Shown here: in pieces, positions 1 through 8,314 of the stretch
Numbering within the stretch: the first letter of the stretch is position 1
Layout: each line of letters starts with the position of its first letter
From: JBDIBB01 sp039812685
Lineage (GTDB): Bacteria > Acidobacteriota > Vicinamibacteria > Vicinamibacterales > JAFNAJ01
Direction of reading: 5' to 3'
Length of the DNA stretch: 41,991 nt
NCBI GenBank assembly: GCA_039812685.1
Contig: JBDIBB010000022.1
Span: forward strand, 1 to 41,991
Notes under the pieces: model-generated
Database searches by the model: none
What the model saw: only the letters and a program-made list of their open reading frames with translations
What the model was told of the DNA's origin: nothing
Position numbers and translations under genes: made by a program

Positions 1-300
1 ATCGCCGCGGCCGCCTGCGACGCAGCCCGAAGGGCGGCAGCTCCGGCCATCGAGGCCCGGCGCCTCACGCTCGCCACGCGTCGCGCCGGCGTCACGCGCA
101 CGGAGATGGAGGCGCGAGCCCACGTCACCGCCGCCGTCCGGACGTCGATCGCGGCGCACTTCGCGCAACCGGGCCTCTTCGATCGCGCGCCGGCACTGGC
201 TGGTGCCGCCCCACCCGATCTGCCGGCATCCCTGCCGGCGGGCGATGTCTCGGTGCTCGTCACCACGCCCATCGTGCTGCTGCCGAGGATCGACCGATGA
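1..300 (+). CDS. 3' end of an unidentified gene upstream of the methyltransferase (partial)
   Basis: Frame 1 is open from the first base of the window to a TGA at 298-300, giving about 99 C-terminal residues; the start lies outside the window. The fragment is Ala/Arg-rich and ends in a hydrophobic stretch (VLVTTPIVLLPRI). No motif identifies it. Its stop overlaps the start of the next gene as ATGA (ATG 297-299, TGA 298-300), so the two are almost certainly co-translated. In loci where an Eco57I-type methylase is preceded by a coupled gene, that partner is often a large SNF2/DEAD-type helicase. That identity is inference from context only, since no helicase motif lies in the visible part. Confidence 0.6.
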   Translation: MAAAACDAARRAAAPAIEARRLTLATRRAGVTRTEMEARAHVTAAVRTSIAAHFAQPGLFDRAPALAGAAPPDLPASLPAGDVSVLVTTPIVLLPRIDR

Positions 301-3300
301 CCGCCACCCCGCTGGTGACGGGGACGCTGATTGGCGAGTCGTTCGCGCGGGAGACGGGCGCGCGCGATCGCGCCGGCCAGCCCGCGCGCCGGGCGCGCAT
401 GCAGCGCGCGCTGCGCGCGTGGTGGGCGAAGACGGCCGCGGCGTTCGGCCCCGCGTCGCCGGCCCGCGCGATTCATCACGGCGCGGGCGTACCCCTGTTC
501 CGGCTGCTCGGCTTCACGCCGATCGACGTCTCGCTGCGGGTCGCGCCCGGGCACGTGGCGGTGCTCGCCCTCACCCGCCGCGCCACGCGCGTGGCCATCG
601 TCACCACGGCGTGGAACGCGGCGTCCCACGGCGCGTGGCGGAGCGCGGTGGCCACCGCCACGCGCGCTGGCGTGGCGTGGTGCCTGGTCTTCGACGGCGC
701 GTCGATTGGCGCGGTGGACGCATCGCGTCCGTTCGCACGACGCCAGGTGAGCGTCACGCTGCCGGTGGCGGCTGGCGAGGAGGCCGGCTTCGACGTGCTG
801 TGGGCCCTGTTGCGCGCCGATCGCTTCGACCAGGCGCGCGACGGCTCGCCGCTGGACCGGCTGGTGGCGGCCGCCGGCCGGCAGCGCGCCCTCACCTGCG
901 CGGCGCTGGACCGCGGCGTCCGCGAGGCGTGCGACCGGCTGCGGCACGCCCTGGCCCAGGCGGCAGGTCGCGCGCACCACGGCAGCGGACCGCCGGTCGA
1001 CGAACAGGCCCTCACCGTGGTGTTCCGGCTGCTGTTCCTGCTCTACGCCGAATCGCGGGGCCTGCTGCCGCTGCACGATCCCATCTACCGCGATGCCTAC
1101 TCGATCGGCTTGCTCGGCGACGGGCTGGATCGCCCGGCACGGCGCGGGTGGTGGCTCGCCCTGCGCGCGATCATGCGGATGGCCCACGCCGGCTGCCGCG
1201 TGCGCGGCCTCGACGTCGCCGCGTTCAACGGACGCCTGTTCGCGCCGGCGCACGCCCCGCTCGCCGAGCGCGACGGCGTGGACGACGAAGCGGCGCGGGC
1301 CGCCGTCCGCGCGCTCACCTGGCGGATCGCGGGCGATGGCCGCCGCGTGACGGTGCCCTATGGCGAGCTCGGCGTCGAGCAGCTCGGGGCCATCTACGAG
1401 CGGCTGATCGACGGGCAGGCGCCCGCGACGCCGCGCGCGTCGCGGCGCAAGGCCACGGGCAGCTTCTACACGCCGGTGGCGCTCACCCACTTCGTGGTGC
1501 GGCGCACGCTGGCCCCCCTCGTCGAACACGCGAAGCCGGAGGACATCCTGCGCCTGCGCGTGCTCGACCCGGCGATGGGCAGCGGCGCGTTCCTCGTCGC
1601 CGCGTGCCACTACCTCGCCGCGGCCTACGAGCGTGCCCTGGTCGCCAGCGGCGAGGCGCGGCCCGGCGACCTCGACGACGCCGATCGCGCGCAGTTCCGC
1701 CGGCTGCTGGCACAGCGCTGCCTCTACGGCGTCGACCGCAACCCGATGGCCGTCCAGCTCGCACGGCTGTCGCTGTGGCTCACGACGCTGGCACGCGACC
1801 GGCCACTCAGCTTCCTCGACCACCGCCTTCGCGCTGGCGACAGCCTCGTGGGCGCCGGCCTGGCCGATCTCGCCAGGCCATCGGCCGGCGCGGGCCGCCG
1901 CAGGCCCCGGCCGGCGGTGCTTCCCCTGCTCGCGATGCTCGACCCGGCGGCCTCGCTGGGGCCCGGCGTCGCCGGCCGCCAGGCGCTCGCCCTCGCACCC
2001 GACGACGACGTGCGCATCGTCGGCGAGAAGGCCAGGCTCCTGGAGGACCTCCGGGGGCCGTCGGGCCCGCTGCACAGGTGGGCGCTCGCCGGCGACGTGT
2101 GGTGCGCGCCGTGGTTCTGGCCCGAAGGCACGCGTCCCGGACCGGCGGTCTTCTCCGATCTGCTCACCGGCGCACTGCGCGGCGACGGCAGCCTGCGGCC
2201 GGTCCTGCGCGATCCGTTGCTCGCGCGCGTGAACGAGGTGGCGGCGCGCCACGCGTTCTTCCACTGGCCCTTCGAGTTCCCCGAGGTCTTCTGGCACGAC
2301 ACGGGGGCCCCGCGTGAGGACGCCGGCTTCGACGCCATCCTCGGCAACCCGCCGTGGGACATGGTTCGGGCCGAGGACGGCACGCCTCGGGAGCAGGCGC
2401 GGCAGCTCGCCGGCTTCGCGCGCGACTCCGGACTCTACTCGCACGGCGGCGATGCCCACGTGAACCGCTACCAGCTCTTCGTCGAGCGGGCACTCGATCT
2501 GCTGCGCGACGGCGGACGCCTCGGCCTCATCGTGCCGTGGGGCCTGTTTGGCGACGCCGGTGCGGCGGCCATCAGGCGCCGGCTGATCGATCGGGCGTCG
2601 ATCGACACGCTGGTCGCCTTCGACAACCGCCACGCCCTGTTCCCGATTCATCGCGGCCTGCGCTTCGCGGCCTGCTGCGCGACGAAGGGCCGTCCCACGC
2701 ACGCGATGCCGTGCCGCACGGGCGAGACCGACACCGCGGCGCTCGATCGCATTCCCGATGCTGGCAGCTCGCGCGAGCACTTTCCGGTGCTGGCCCTGCG
2801 CGACACGCTCGCGGCGCTCTCCGGAGAGGGGCTCGCCGTGCCGGCCGTCCGCGACGAGCCGTCGCTGGCCCTGCTGGCGCGCCTGGCGTCGTCGCACCCC
2901 GCCCTGGCCGACCCTGGCGCCTGGGGCGCACGTTTCTCGCGGGAGTTGAACGCCTCCGACGACCGGCCCGCCTTCGTCGATGCGTGGGTGGCCGCCACCC
3001 TGCCCGCCGGCGCCTGCCCCATTGTCGAGGGCAAGCACCTCCGGCCGTTCCAGGTGGCCGTGGACGACGCGCGCTGGTGGCTGCCGCCCGAGGCGGCCGC
3101 GCGGCGCGGACGCCGGTTCGCCACGCCGCGGCTGGCGTTCCGCGACGTGGCGGGCGCGGGCAACCGCCTCACGCTGATCGCGGCGATTCTGCCCGCCGGA
3201 TCGGCCTCGGTGCACACGGTGTTCTGTCTCGAGTCGCCGCTGGACGACGCGGCGCAACTGGTGCTGTGCGCGCTGCTCAACAGCCTCGTGGCGAACTGGT

Positions 3301-3581
3301 ACGTGCGCCACTGGGTGAGCACGCACGTCACCACGGGCCTCGTGGCACGATTGCCGGCGCCGTGGCTGCACCCGGATGACGCGAGGTTCGCGCGCCTGCT
3401 CGCGCTGGCGCGCCGCTGCACGCGGGAAGGCGAACACGGCCCGGCCTGGGTGGAGGCGCAGGCCGAGGCCGCGCGCGCCTACGGGCTCTCGGGCGCCGAA
3501 CTGGCCGCCGTGCTGGCAAGCTTTCCGTTGATCGAGGACGCGCGTCGCGACGCCGTGGCGCGCACCTTCGCGCGCCTGTGA
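297..3581 (+). CDS. Eco57I-type (COG1002-like) adenine-N6 DNA methyltransferase, restriction/defence associated
   Basis: A 1094-aa protein predicted to transfer methyl from S-adenosylmethionine to adenine N6 in DNA. Visible landmarks are a helical linker with the LLFLLYAESRGLLPL signature near residues 245-260 typical of large type IIG/BREX-like methylases, GSFYTP at 388-393 (motif X region), the SAM-binding motif I VLDPAMGSGAF from residue 422, and the catalytic NPPW at 684-687 (motif IV). The last ~250 residues, with EGKHLRPF and a TaqI-like specificity region, should recognise the target. The N-terminal ~190 residues resemble the degenerate nuclease-like domain of such proteins, but I see no clear (D/E)xK catalytic motif. 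The start is the ATG overlapping the upstream stop (ATGA). No downstream restriction gene follows; the next genes are convergent transport genes. Methyltransferase identity is firm; a restriction role is inferred. Confidence 0.9.
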   Translation: MTATPLVTGTLIGESFARETGARDRAGQPARRARMQRALRAWWAKTAAAFGPASPARAIHHGAGVPLFRLLGFTPIDVSLRVAPGHVAVLALTRRATRVAIVTTAWNAASHGAWRSAVATATRAGVAWCLVFDGASIGAVDASRPFARRQVSVTLPVAAGEEAGFDVLWALLRADRFDQARDGSPLDRLVAAAGRQRALTCAALDRGVREACDRLRHALAQAAGRAHHGSGPPVDEQALTVVFRLLFLLYAESRGLLPLHDPIYRDAYSIGLLGDGLDRPARRGWWLALRAIMRMAHAGCRVRGLDVAAFNGRLFAPAHAPLAERDGVDDEAARAAVRALTWRIAGDGRRVTVPYGELGVEQLGAIYERLIDGQAPATPRASRRKATGSFYTPVALTHFVVRRTLAPLVEHAKPEDILRLRVLDPAMGSGAFLVAACHYLAAAYERALVASGEARPGDLDDADRAQFRRLLAQRCLYGVDRNPMAVQLARLSLWLTTLARDRPLSFLDHRLRAGDSLVGAGLADLARPSAGAGRRRPRPAVLPLLAMLDPAASLGPGVAGRQALALAPDDDVRIVGEKARLLEDLRGPSGPLHRWALAGDVWCAPWFWPEGTRPGPAVFSDLLTGALRGDGSLRPVLRDPLLARVNEVAARHAFFHWPFEFPEVFWHDTGAPREDAGFDAILGNPPWDMVRAEDGTPREQARQLAGFARDSGLYSHGGDAHVNRYQLFVERALDLLRDGGRLGLIVPWGLFGDAGAAAIRRRLIDRASIDTLVAFDNRHALFPIHRGLRFAACCATKGRPTHAMPCRTGETDTAALDRIPDAGSSREHFPVLALRDTLAALSGEGLAVPAVRDEPSLALLARLASSHPALADPGAWGARFSRELNASDDRPAFVDAWVAATLPAGACPIVEGKHLRPFQVAVDDARWWLPPEAAARRGRRFATPRLAFRDVAGAGNRLTLIAAILPAGSASVHTVFCLESPLDDAAQLVLCALLNSLVANWYVRHWVSTHVTTGLVARLPAPWLHPDDARFARLLALARRCTREGEHGPAWVEAQAEAARAYGLSGAELAAVLASFPLIEDARRDAVARTFARL

Positions 3582-3593
3582 CACGCGATGGCG

Positions 3594-3887
3594 TCAGCGC
3601 ATCGCGAGGGCGGAGATCACCGTGGTGACGAGCACCAGCAGGACCGCCATGCAGACGGCGAAGAATAACCAGTCGCGCTGGCCGAGATACTCGACCGCCG
3701 AGATCACCACGCGCAGCATCGGCGTCGCCATCAACGCCAGCAGGCCGGCATTGAGCAGGGCGTGGGCGGTCTCCCTGCGAAGTCCCGACACGGTCAGCAG
3801 CAGGCCGACCGCCAGCAGGATGGCGCTGACGATCACGCCGGCGCGCAGGCCCGTGCCCAGGTGCCGGTCGAGCGCCGAGGCGCTCAC
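3594..3887 (-). CDS. DUF1634 family small membrane protein
   Basis: A 97-aa protein with three strongly hydrophobic segments (about residues 16-34, 44-63 and 73-95), matching the DUF1634 family in size and topology. I chose the GTG at 3887-3885 because it forms a GTGA overlap with the stop of the TauE/SafE gene (3886-3884); longer in-frame readings run back into that gene and are implausible. DUF1634 genes are commonly found directly downstream of TSUP transporters, as here, so a role as a transporter accessory subunit is plausible but unproven. The 3' end is convergent with the methyltransferase gene, with only 12 nt between the two stops. Confidence 0.8.
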   Translation of the reverse strand: MSASALDRHLGTGLRAGVIVSAILLAVGLLLTVSGLRRETAHALLNAGLLALMATPMLRVVISAVEYLGQRDWLFFAVCMAVLLVLVTTVISALAMR

Positions 3888-4744
3888 AGCGCCCTCCCGA
3901 TCATCAGCAGCGTCACGCCGATCAGCACGGTGGCCATCATGATCTTCAGCGTGCGGACGCGCAGCTGGTGCGTGGCCCACATCCCCGCGCGCGATCCGCC
4001 CAGCACCCCGAGCACGGCCGCCGCGGCCAGGGCGGGGTCGACGTCCCCCCGCGCGTAGTAGATCGGCGCGGTCGACACCGCCGTGACACCGATCATGAGC
4101 GCGCTGGTGGCCGCCGCCGCGCGCATGGGTACGCCGCACCAGGCGTTGAGCGCCGGCACCTTCAGGATGCCGCCGCCGATGCCGAGCAGGCCCGACACGT
4201 TGCCCGCGGCGAAGGAGATGAGCAGGGCCACCGGCAGGCGCCGCACGCGGTAGCCAACCTCGCGGCCGGTGTCGCTGTCGTGGATGCGCGCGCCGAGCCG
4301 TCCCAGGTCGGACCCGGCGTCGTGGATCACGTTGCGGCGATCGAGCCGCGCGATCGTCACCATCGCCACCAGTGCCGTCACCATGGCGAACAGCCCGGAC
4401 AGCACGGGCTGCGACAGATGGGCGGCGGTCATGCCGCCCGCCAGGCCGCCCAGCGTCGTCGCGATCTCCAGCACGAGCCCGAGGCGCACGTTGAAGAGCC
4501 CCTGCCCGGCGCTCTGGGCGCTGACCGTGCTCGAGGTGGCGATCACGGTCATCAGGCTGATGCCCGCCGCCGACTGGAACGGCAGGCCGAGCCCGATCAC
4601 GAGGAACGGAACGAGGAAGACGCCGCCTCCCAGGCCCAGCATCGAGCCTACGGCACCGGCAAGCGTGCCGACGACGGCGACAACGGCGACGGTGGCGACG
4701 GTCACGGTGGGGCCATGATAGCGCCGCCCGGACTGCCCGGCCAC
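3884..4744 (-). CDS. TauE/SafE (TSUP) family sulfite/sulfonate or organic anion permease
   Basis: A 286-aa polytopic inner-membrane protein with the duplicated TSUP signature. The first half carries GSMLGLGGGVFLVPFLV followed by AAGISLMTVIATSS; the second half carries SGLLGIGGGILKVPAL followed by AAAATSALMIGVTA. These glycine-rich re-entrant motifs are the hallmark of the family, which exports or imports sulfite, sulfonates or other small organic anions. The substrate cannot be read from sequence. The start used is a GTG at 4744; another GTG at 4705 sits just before the first membrane helix and is equally reasonable. It is followed by DUF1634 with a 4-nt overlap and is divergent from the kinase gene across a 56-bp gap. 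Confidence 0.88.
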   Translation of the reverse strand: MAGQSGRRYHGPTVTVATVAVVAVVGTLAGAVGSMLGLGGGVFLVPFLVIGLGLPFQSAAGISLMTVIATSSTVSAQSAGQGLFNVRLGLVLEIATTLGGLAGGMTAAHLSQPVLSGLFAMVTALVAMVTIARLDRRNVIHDAGSDLGRLGARIHDSDTGREVGYRVRRLPVALLISFAAGNVSGLLGIGGGILKVPALNAWCGVPMRAAAATSALMIGVTAVSTAPIYYARGDVDPALAAAAVLGVLGGSRAGMWATHQLRVRTLKIMMATVLIGVTLLMIGRAL

Positions 4745-4754
4745 GGTCCGGACC

Positions 4755-4760
4755 TATACT
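4755..4760 (+). promoter_or_regulatory. candidate -10 box (TATACT) of the Ser/Thr kinase gene
   Basis: TATACT stands out in a G+C-rich 56-bp gap between divergent genes and would place a transcription start about 33 nt upstream of the kinase ATG at 4801. No convincing -35 hexamer is seen 16-18 bp upstream, so the call rests on the -10 alone. Confidence 0.45.
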
Positions 4761-4800
4761 GGACTTCCCGGCGCCACGTCAGGACGCGCGGGACACCACG

Positions 4801-7092
4801 ATGTCCGCAATCGCCATCGGTGCCCGGCTTGGGCACTACGAACTCGGAGAGCCGATCGGTCAGGGTGGGATGGGCGCCGTCTACCGCGCGCACGACACGC
4901 GCCTGGGCCGTAACGTCGCCGTGAAAGTGCTCCGGGAGCGACTGGCCAGCGATCCCGACGCCCGCGCGCGGTTCGAGCGCGAGGCGAGGGCCGCCGCCGC
5001 GCTCTCGCACCCGAACATCCTGGCCATCTACGACTTCGGCATCGCCGGCGACACACCTTACAGCGTCACCGAATTGCTGGAGGGCGAGACGCTGCGCGCA
5101 CGGCTGGCCGGCGGACCGCTGCCCTGGCGGGCGGCCGCCGAGGTGGGCGCCGCGATCGCCGACGGCCTGGCCAGCGCCCACGCCCGCAACATCGTTCACC
5201 GCGACGTGAAGCCCGAGAACATCTTCCTCACACGCGACGACCGGGTGAAACTGCTCGACTTCGGCCTCGCACGCGGCGTGGGGTCGGTGATGCCAGCTGG
5301 CCCCGCCGAGTCGCCGACGACGCTGGAGACCCAGGCGGGGCTGGTGCTGGGCACCATCGGGTACCTGGCGCCCGAGCAGGTGACGGGCGAGACCATCGGC
5401 ACGGCGGCCGACCTGTTCGCGCTCGGGTGCGTGCTCTACGAGATGGTGACCGGCCGTCGCGCGTTCGAGCGGGACACACCGGCCGAGACCGTGGCCGCCA
5501 TCCTGCAGGCGCCGGCGCCACCGCTTGCCACGAACCTCGGCGTCCCCCAGGCCCTCACGCGGGTGATCGAGCACTGCCTGGAGAAGTCAGCCGGACGACG
5601 GTTCCGCAGCGCCCACGACGTGGCCGTGGCGCTGCGCGCGCTGCTGCTCGACTCCGGGGTGTCGACACCGGTGCCGCGGCGGCGTCCGGCCGGCGCCGCC
5701 ATCCAGCACTCGGTCGCCGTCCTGCCGTTTGCCACGACCGGAGACGTGCCCGACCTCGAGTTCCTCGGCGAGGGCATCGCCGAGAGCGTCATCAACACCA
5801 TCTCTGGCGTCCGGGGCCTGCGCGTGATCCCGCGGTCGCTGGCATTCCGCTGCGCGGGCCGCGAGTCGGAACCGCGCACGGTGGGCATCGAGCTGAACGC
5901 CGAGGCGTTGCTGTCGGGACGCGTGACGGCACGCGGCGATCAGCTGCATGTGCAGGCCGACCTGGTGGACACCTCCGACGAGAGCCAGATCTGGGGCGGC
6001 CGGTTCGTGCGCGGCCTCACCGATCTGGAGGCGGTCGCCGGCGCCATCGGCGACGACATCTGCGATGCCCTGCGCGGGCGCTTCCAGACGGCGGTCACCT
6101 CGACGCGCCGGTCGCGCCGGCCGCGTCAGCGTCAGGCGCCGTCGCCCGCCTACCACGAATACCTTCGCGGCCGCGCGCTGTGGAACAAGTGGACGCGCGC
6201 CGGCCTGCTCGGCTCCATCGAGGCGTTCAAGGCGGCGATCGACATCGACGCGTCCTACGCGCCCGCGTTCGGCGGGCTGGCCGATGCCTACGCCGCAGCC
6301 GCCTACCACGGCTACCTGGCCTCGACCGCGGTGCTGGATCTCTGCCGCGACGCGGCCCAACGCACCATCGCGCTCGATGCGTCGCTGGCCGAGCCCCACG
6401 CCACACTGGGCGTGGTGGCGATGTTCTTCGAGTGGGACTGGCTGGCCGCGCAGCGCCACATCACCAAGGCGCTGGGCATGAACCCGCGGTGTCTCACCGC
6501 CCAGGCCTATCACTCGCTGTACCTGGCATCGCGGGGCCAGACGCAGGCCGCGCTGGAGGCCGCGCGGCGCGCCGAACGCCTCGATCCGCTGTCGCTGCTG
6601 GCCATGTCCGCCGTCACCTGGAGCCTGCTCCACAACGGCGACGTGGAGGACTGCGAGGCGCAACTGCACCGCATCCTGGCCGTCGACGCCGAGTTCTCCA
6701 TGGCCCTGGTCCTGCTGGCGCGGCTCGCCGAGGCGCGCCGTGACATGGTCGCGGCGGTGCGTTACAGCCGCCGCTGGCTGCTCAGCATGGGCGCGGCCGC
6801 GACGCAGGCCGACGGTCTCACGGCCGCCGCCGCCGACGGCTGGGCTGCCTACTGGCGGGCGTACCTCGACGCGCTGGACGGCCTGGCGGTGGGCGGAGGC
6901 TTCTCGCGGCCGGTGTTCGCCGCCGCCGCGCACATGCAGCTCAACGAGCCGGAGGCCGCGCTCGATCAGCTCGAGGAGGCGGTGGAAGCCCGGGCGCCAA
7001 CGCTGATCTTCCTCGGCACCGACTTCCGTTTCGTCACCCTCCGCGGCGACCCGCGCTTCCAGGCGATCCTGCAGCGCGTCGGGTTGTCCTGA
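4801..7092 (+). CDS. PknB-type Ser/Thr protein kinase with TolB/FlgO-like domain and TPR region
   Basis: A 763-aa signalling protein. The kinase domain occupies about residues 10-285: glycine loop G20-x-G22-x-x-G25, ATP-binding Lys42, catalytic loop H133-R134-D135 with N140, D153-F-G, and APEQ at 190-193. It is therefore an active-looking RD kinase. Residues ~303-425 (HSVAVLPFA... to the IWGGRF region) form the TolB-N/FlgO-like fold often fused to such kinases and to adenylate cyclases. Residues ~445-760 are helical repeats of TPR type (for example AFKAAIDIDASYAPAF and ALEAARRAERLDPLSLLAM). Unlike many PknB homologues there is no obvious transmembrane helix between kinase and sensor, so a cytoplasmic location is likely. 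It is transcribed alone. The ligand and substrates are unknown. Confidence 0.93.
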   Translation: MSAIAIGARLGHYELGEPIGQGGMGAVYRAHDTRLGRNVAVKVLRERLASDPDARARFEREARAAAALSHPNILAIYDFGIAGDTPYSVTELLEGETLRARLAGGPLPWRAAAEVGAAIADGLASAHARNIVHRDVKPENIFLTRDDRVKLLDFGLARGVGSVMPAGPAESPTTLETQAGLVLGTIGYLAPEQVTGETIGTAADLFALGCVLYEMVTGRRAFERDTPAETVAAILQAPAPPLATNLGVPQALTRVIEHCLEKSAGRRFRSAHDVAVALRALLLDSGVSTPVPRRRPAGAAIQHSVAVLPFATTGDVPDLEFLGEGIAESVINTISGVRGLRVIPRSLAFRCAGRESEPRTVGIELNAEALLSGRVTARGDQLHVQADLVDTSDESQIWGGRFVRGLTDLEAVAGAIGDDICDALRGRFQTAVTSTRRSRRPRQRQAPSPAYHEYLRGRALWNKWTRAGLLGSIEAFKAAIDIDASYAPAFGGLADAYAAAAYHGYLASTAVLDLCRDAAQRTIALDASLAEPHATLGVVAMFFEWDWLAAQRHITKALGMNPRCLTAQAYHSLYLASRGQTQAALEAARRAERLDPLSLLAMSAVTWSLLHNGDVEDCEAQLHRILAVDAEFSMALVLLARLAEARRDMVAAVRYSRRWLLSMGAAATQADGLTAAAADGWAAYWRAYLDALDGLAVGGGFSRPVFAAAAHMQLNEPEAALDQLEEAVEARAPTLIFLGTDFRFVTLRGDPRFQAILQRVGLS

Positions 7093-7122
7093 ACGGCGCT
7101 CGGACCACGGCCGCACCAGGCA

Positions 7123-7146
7123 CCGCCCGCTCGTGCGGACGGGCGG
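7123..7146 (+). terminator. inverted repeat after the kinase gene, possible terminator
   Basis: A perfect 7-bp G+C stem (CCGCCCG at 7123-7129, CGGGCGG at 7140-7146) with a 10-nt loop lies 30 nt past the kinase stop. No T-run follows, so intrinsic termination is uncertain. Confidence 0.3.
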
Positions 7147-7242
7147 CGCGCACCACCGGGCTCGCGGCCGGAACGACAACGCCCCGGCTGATGCCCGGCG
7201 GGAGCCTGCGACCTTCACGAGCCGCACGGCATGGGCCTGTGG

Positions 7243-7248
7243 CAGAAT
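7243..7248 (+). promoter_or_regulatory. candidate -10 box (CAGAAT) giving a leaderless panE-family transcript
   Basis: CAGAAT ends only 7 nt before the ATG at 7256, so transcription would begin at or next to the start codon. No Shine-Dalgarno sequence and no -35 match are visible. Confidence 0.35.
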
Positions 7249-7255
7249 CGGCCGC

Positions 7256-8182
7256 ATGCGCATCGCCATCCTCGGCTCGGGCGCCGTCGGCGGGTACGTG
7301 GGCGCGAAGCTCGCACGAGCCGGACACGACGTCACCTTCCTCGCGCGCGGGGCCCACCTGCGCGCCATCCGCGAACGCGGCCTGCTGGTGTGGTCACCGC
7401 TCGGCGACTTCGTCGCCCGCGGCACGGCCACCGACGATCCATCCTCGATCTCGCCCGCACCCGACGTGCTCGTGGTGGCGGTCAAAGGCTACGACAACGC
7501 CACCGCGTTCTCCGACCTGGCTGGCGTGGTCGGCGAGACCACGACCGTGCTCTCGCTTCAGAACGGCGTGGAGAGCGCCGCGCAACTGGCGGCGGTGGTG
7601 GGTCGCGAGCGCGTCGTCGCAGGCCCCATCTACATCGGAACCGAACTGCGGGCGCCAGGCTTGATCGTGCAGACGGGGACGCACCGGCGCATCGTGTTCG
7701 GAGAGGTCTTCGATCCGCCGGAAGCCGTCACGCCGCGCGTGCAGGCGCTGGCCGCGGCGCTGGCGGCGGCCGACCTCCAGGCCCAGGCGGTCGCCGACGC
7801 CCGCGTACCGCTGTGGGAGAAGCTCATCTTCCTGGCGCCGCTCTCCGGGTGCTGCGCGGCCATGCGGCGGCCGACCGGCGCGGTGTGGGGCGACGCCTTC
7901 GCGCGGGAGGTGTTCCTGGCGGCCGTGAGCGAGGTGGAGGCGGTGGCGCGTGCCGAGGGGGTGGCGGTCGCCGCCGACGTGAAGGACTCGGTGCGCGCAT
8001 ACATGGACGCGCTGCCCGAAGCGATGACGCCCTCGCTGCTCATCGACCTCACCGCGGGGAAACGTCTCGAGCTCGAGGCGCTGCAGGGAGCGGTCGTGCG
8101 CCGCGGGCGTGCGCGCGGCGTGCCCACGCCGATCCTCGACACGCTCTACGCGGTGCTGAAGCCGTGGGCCTCGGGCCGCTAG
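7256..8182 (+). CDS. panE: ketopantoate reductase family protein (2-dehydropantoate 2-reductase, PanE/ApbA)
   Basis: A 308-aa NADP-dependent reductase, expected to convert 2-dehydropantoate to pantoate in pantothenate/CoA synthesis. The N-terminal Rossmann fold starts at once with ILGSGAVGGYVGAKLARAGHDV (split here: G7-x-G9-x-x-G12), followed by VKGYDNATAF and LQNGVESA around the cofactor. In the helical C-terminal domain Lys189 of WEKL aligns with the catalytic Lys of E. coli PanE. The conserved E272 region of KRLELEAL and the GVPTPILDTLYAVLKP ending are typical. The ATG at 7256 is chosen because the Rossmann strand begins directly after it; earlier in-frame starts add unrelated residues. 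There are no pantothenate genes nearby, so a paralogue acting on another 2-keto acid remains possible. Confidence 0.88.
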   Translation: MRIAILGSGAVGGYVGAKLARAGHDVTFLARGAHLRAIRERGLLVWSPLGDFVARGTATDDPSSISPAPDVLVVAVKGYDNATAFSDLAGVVGETTTVLSLQNGVESAAQLAAVVGRERVVAGPIYIGTELRAPGLIVQTGTHRRIVFGEVFDPPEAVTPRVQALAAALAAADLQAQAVADARVPLWEKLIFLAPLSGCCAAMRRPTGAVWGDAFAREVFLAAVSEVEAVARAEGVAVAADVKDSVRAYMDALPEAMTPSLLIDLTAGKRLELEALQGAVVRRGRARGVPTPILDTLYAVLKPWASGR

Positions 8183-8211
8183 CAATCCGCAGCCGACGTG
8201 CCGCGTGGCAG

Positions 8212-8236
8212 TGAGACGGGCGCGGCGCCCGTCACA
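8212..8236 (+). terminator. strong hairpin after panE-family gene
   Basis: A 19-bp near-perfect palindrome (GACGGGCGC / GCGCCCGTC at 8215-8233), with two further flanking pairs after one mismatch, lies about 30 nt past the stop. It lacks a T-tail but is well placed to end the transcript. Confidence 0.5.
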
Positions 8237-8314
8237 GGCAGCGCCACGGGCGCCAGGGGCTGCCAGCCTCTGTTACCCTGTCCCGCGCCCGCGTGACCCA
8301 AAGGAGCCGAGTCG

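Noticed and set aside
203..2317. 704-codon frame overlapping the methyltransferase
   Set aside because: It is Arg/Pro-rich shadow; the methyltransferase frame carries motifs I and IV.
297..3581. Complete class 1 DISARM cluster
   Set aside because: Only a DrmMI-like methylase is visible. Genes downstream are a transporter pair on the other strand; no drmA, drmB or drmC.
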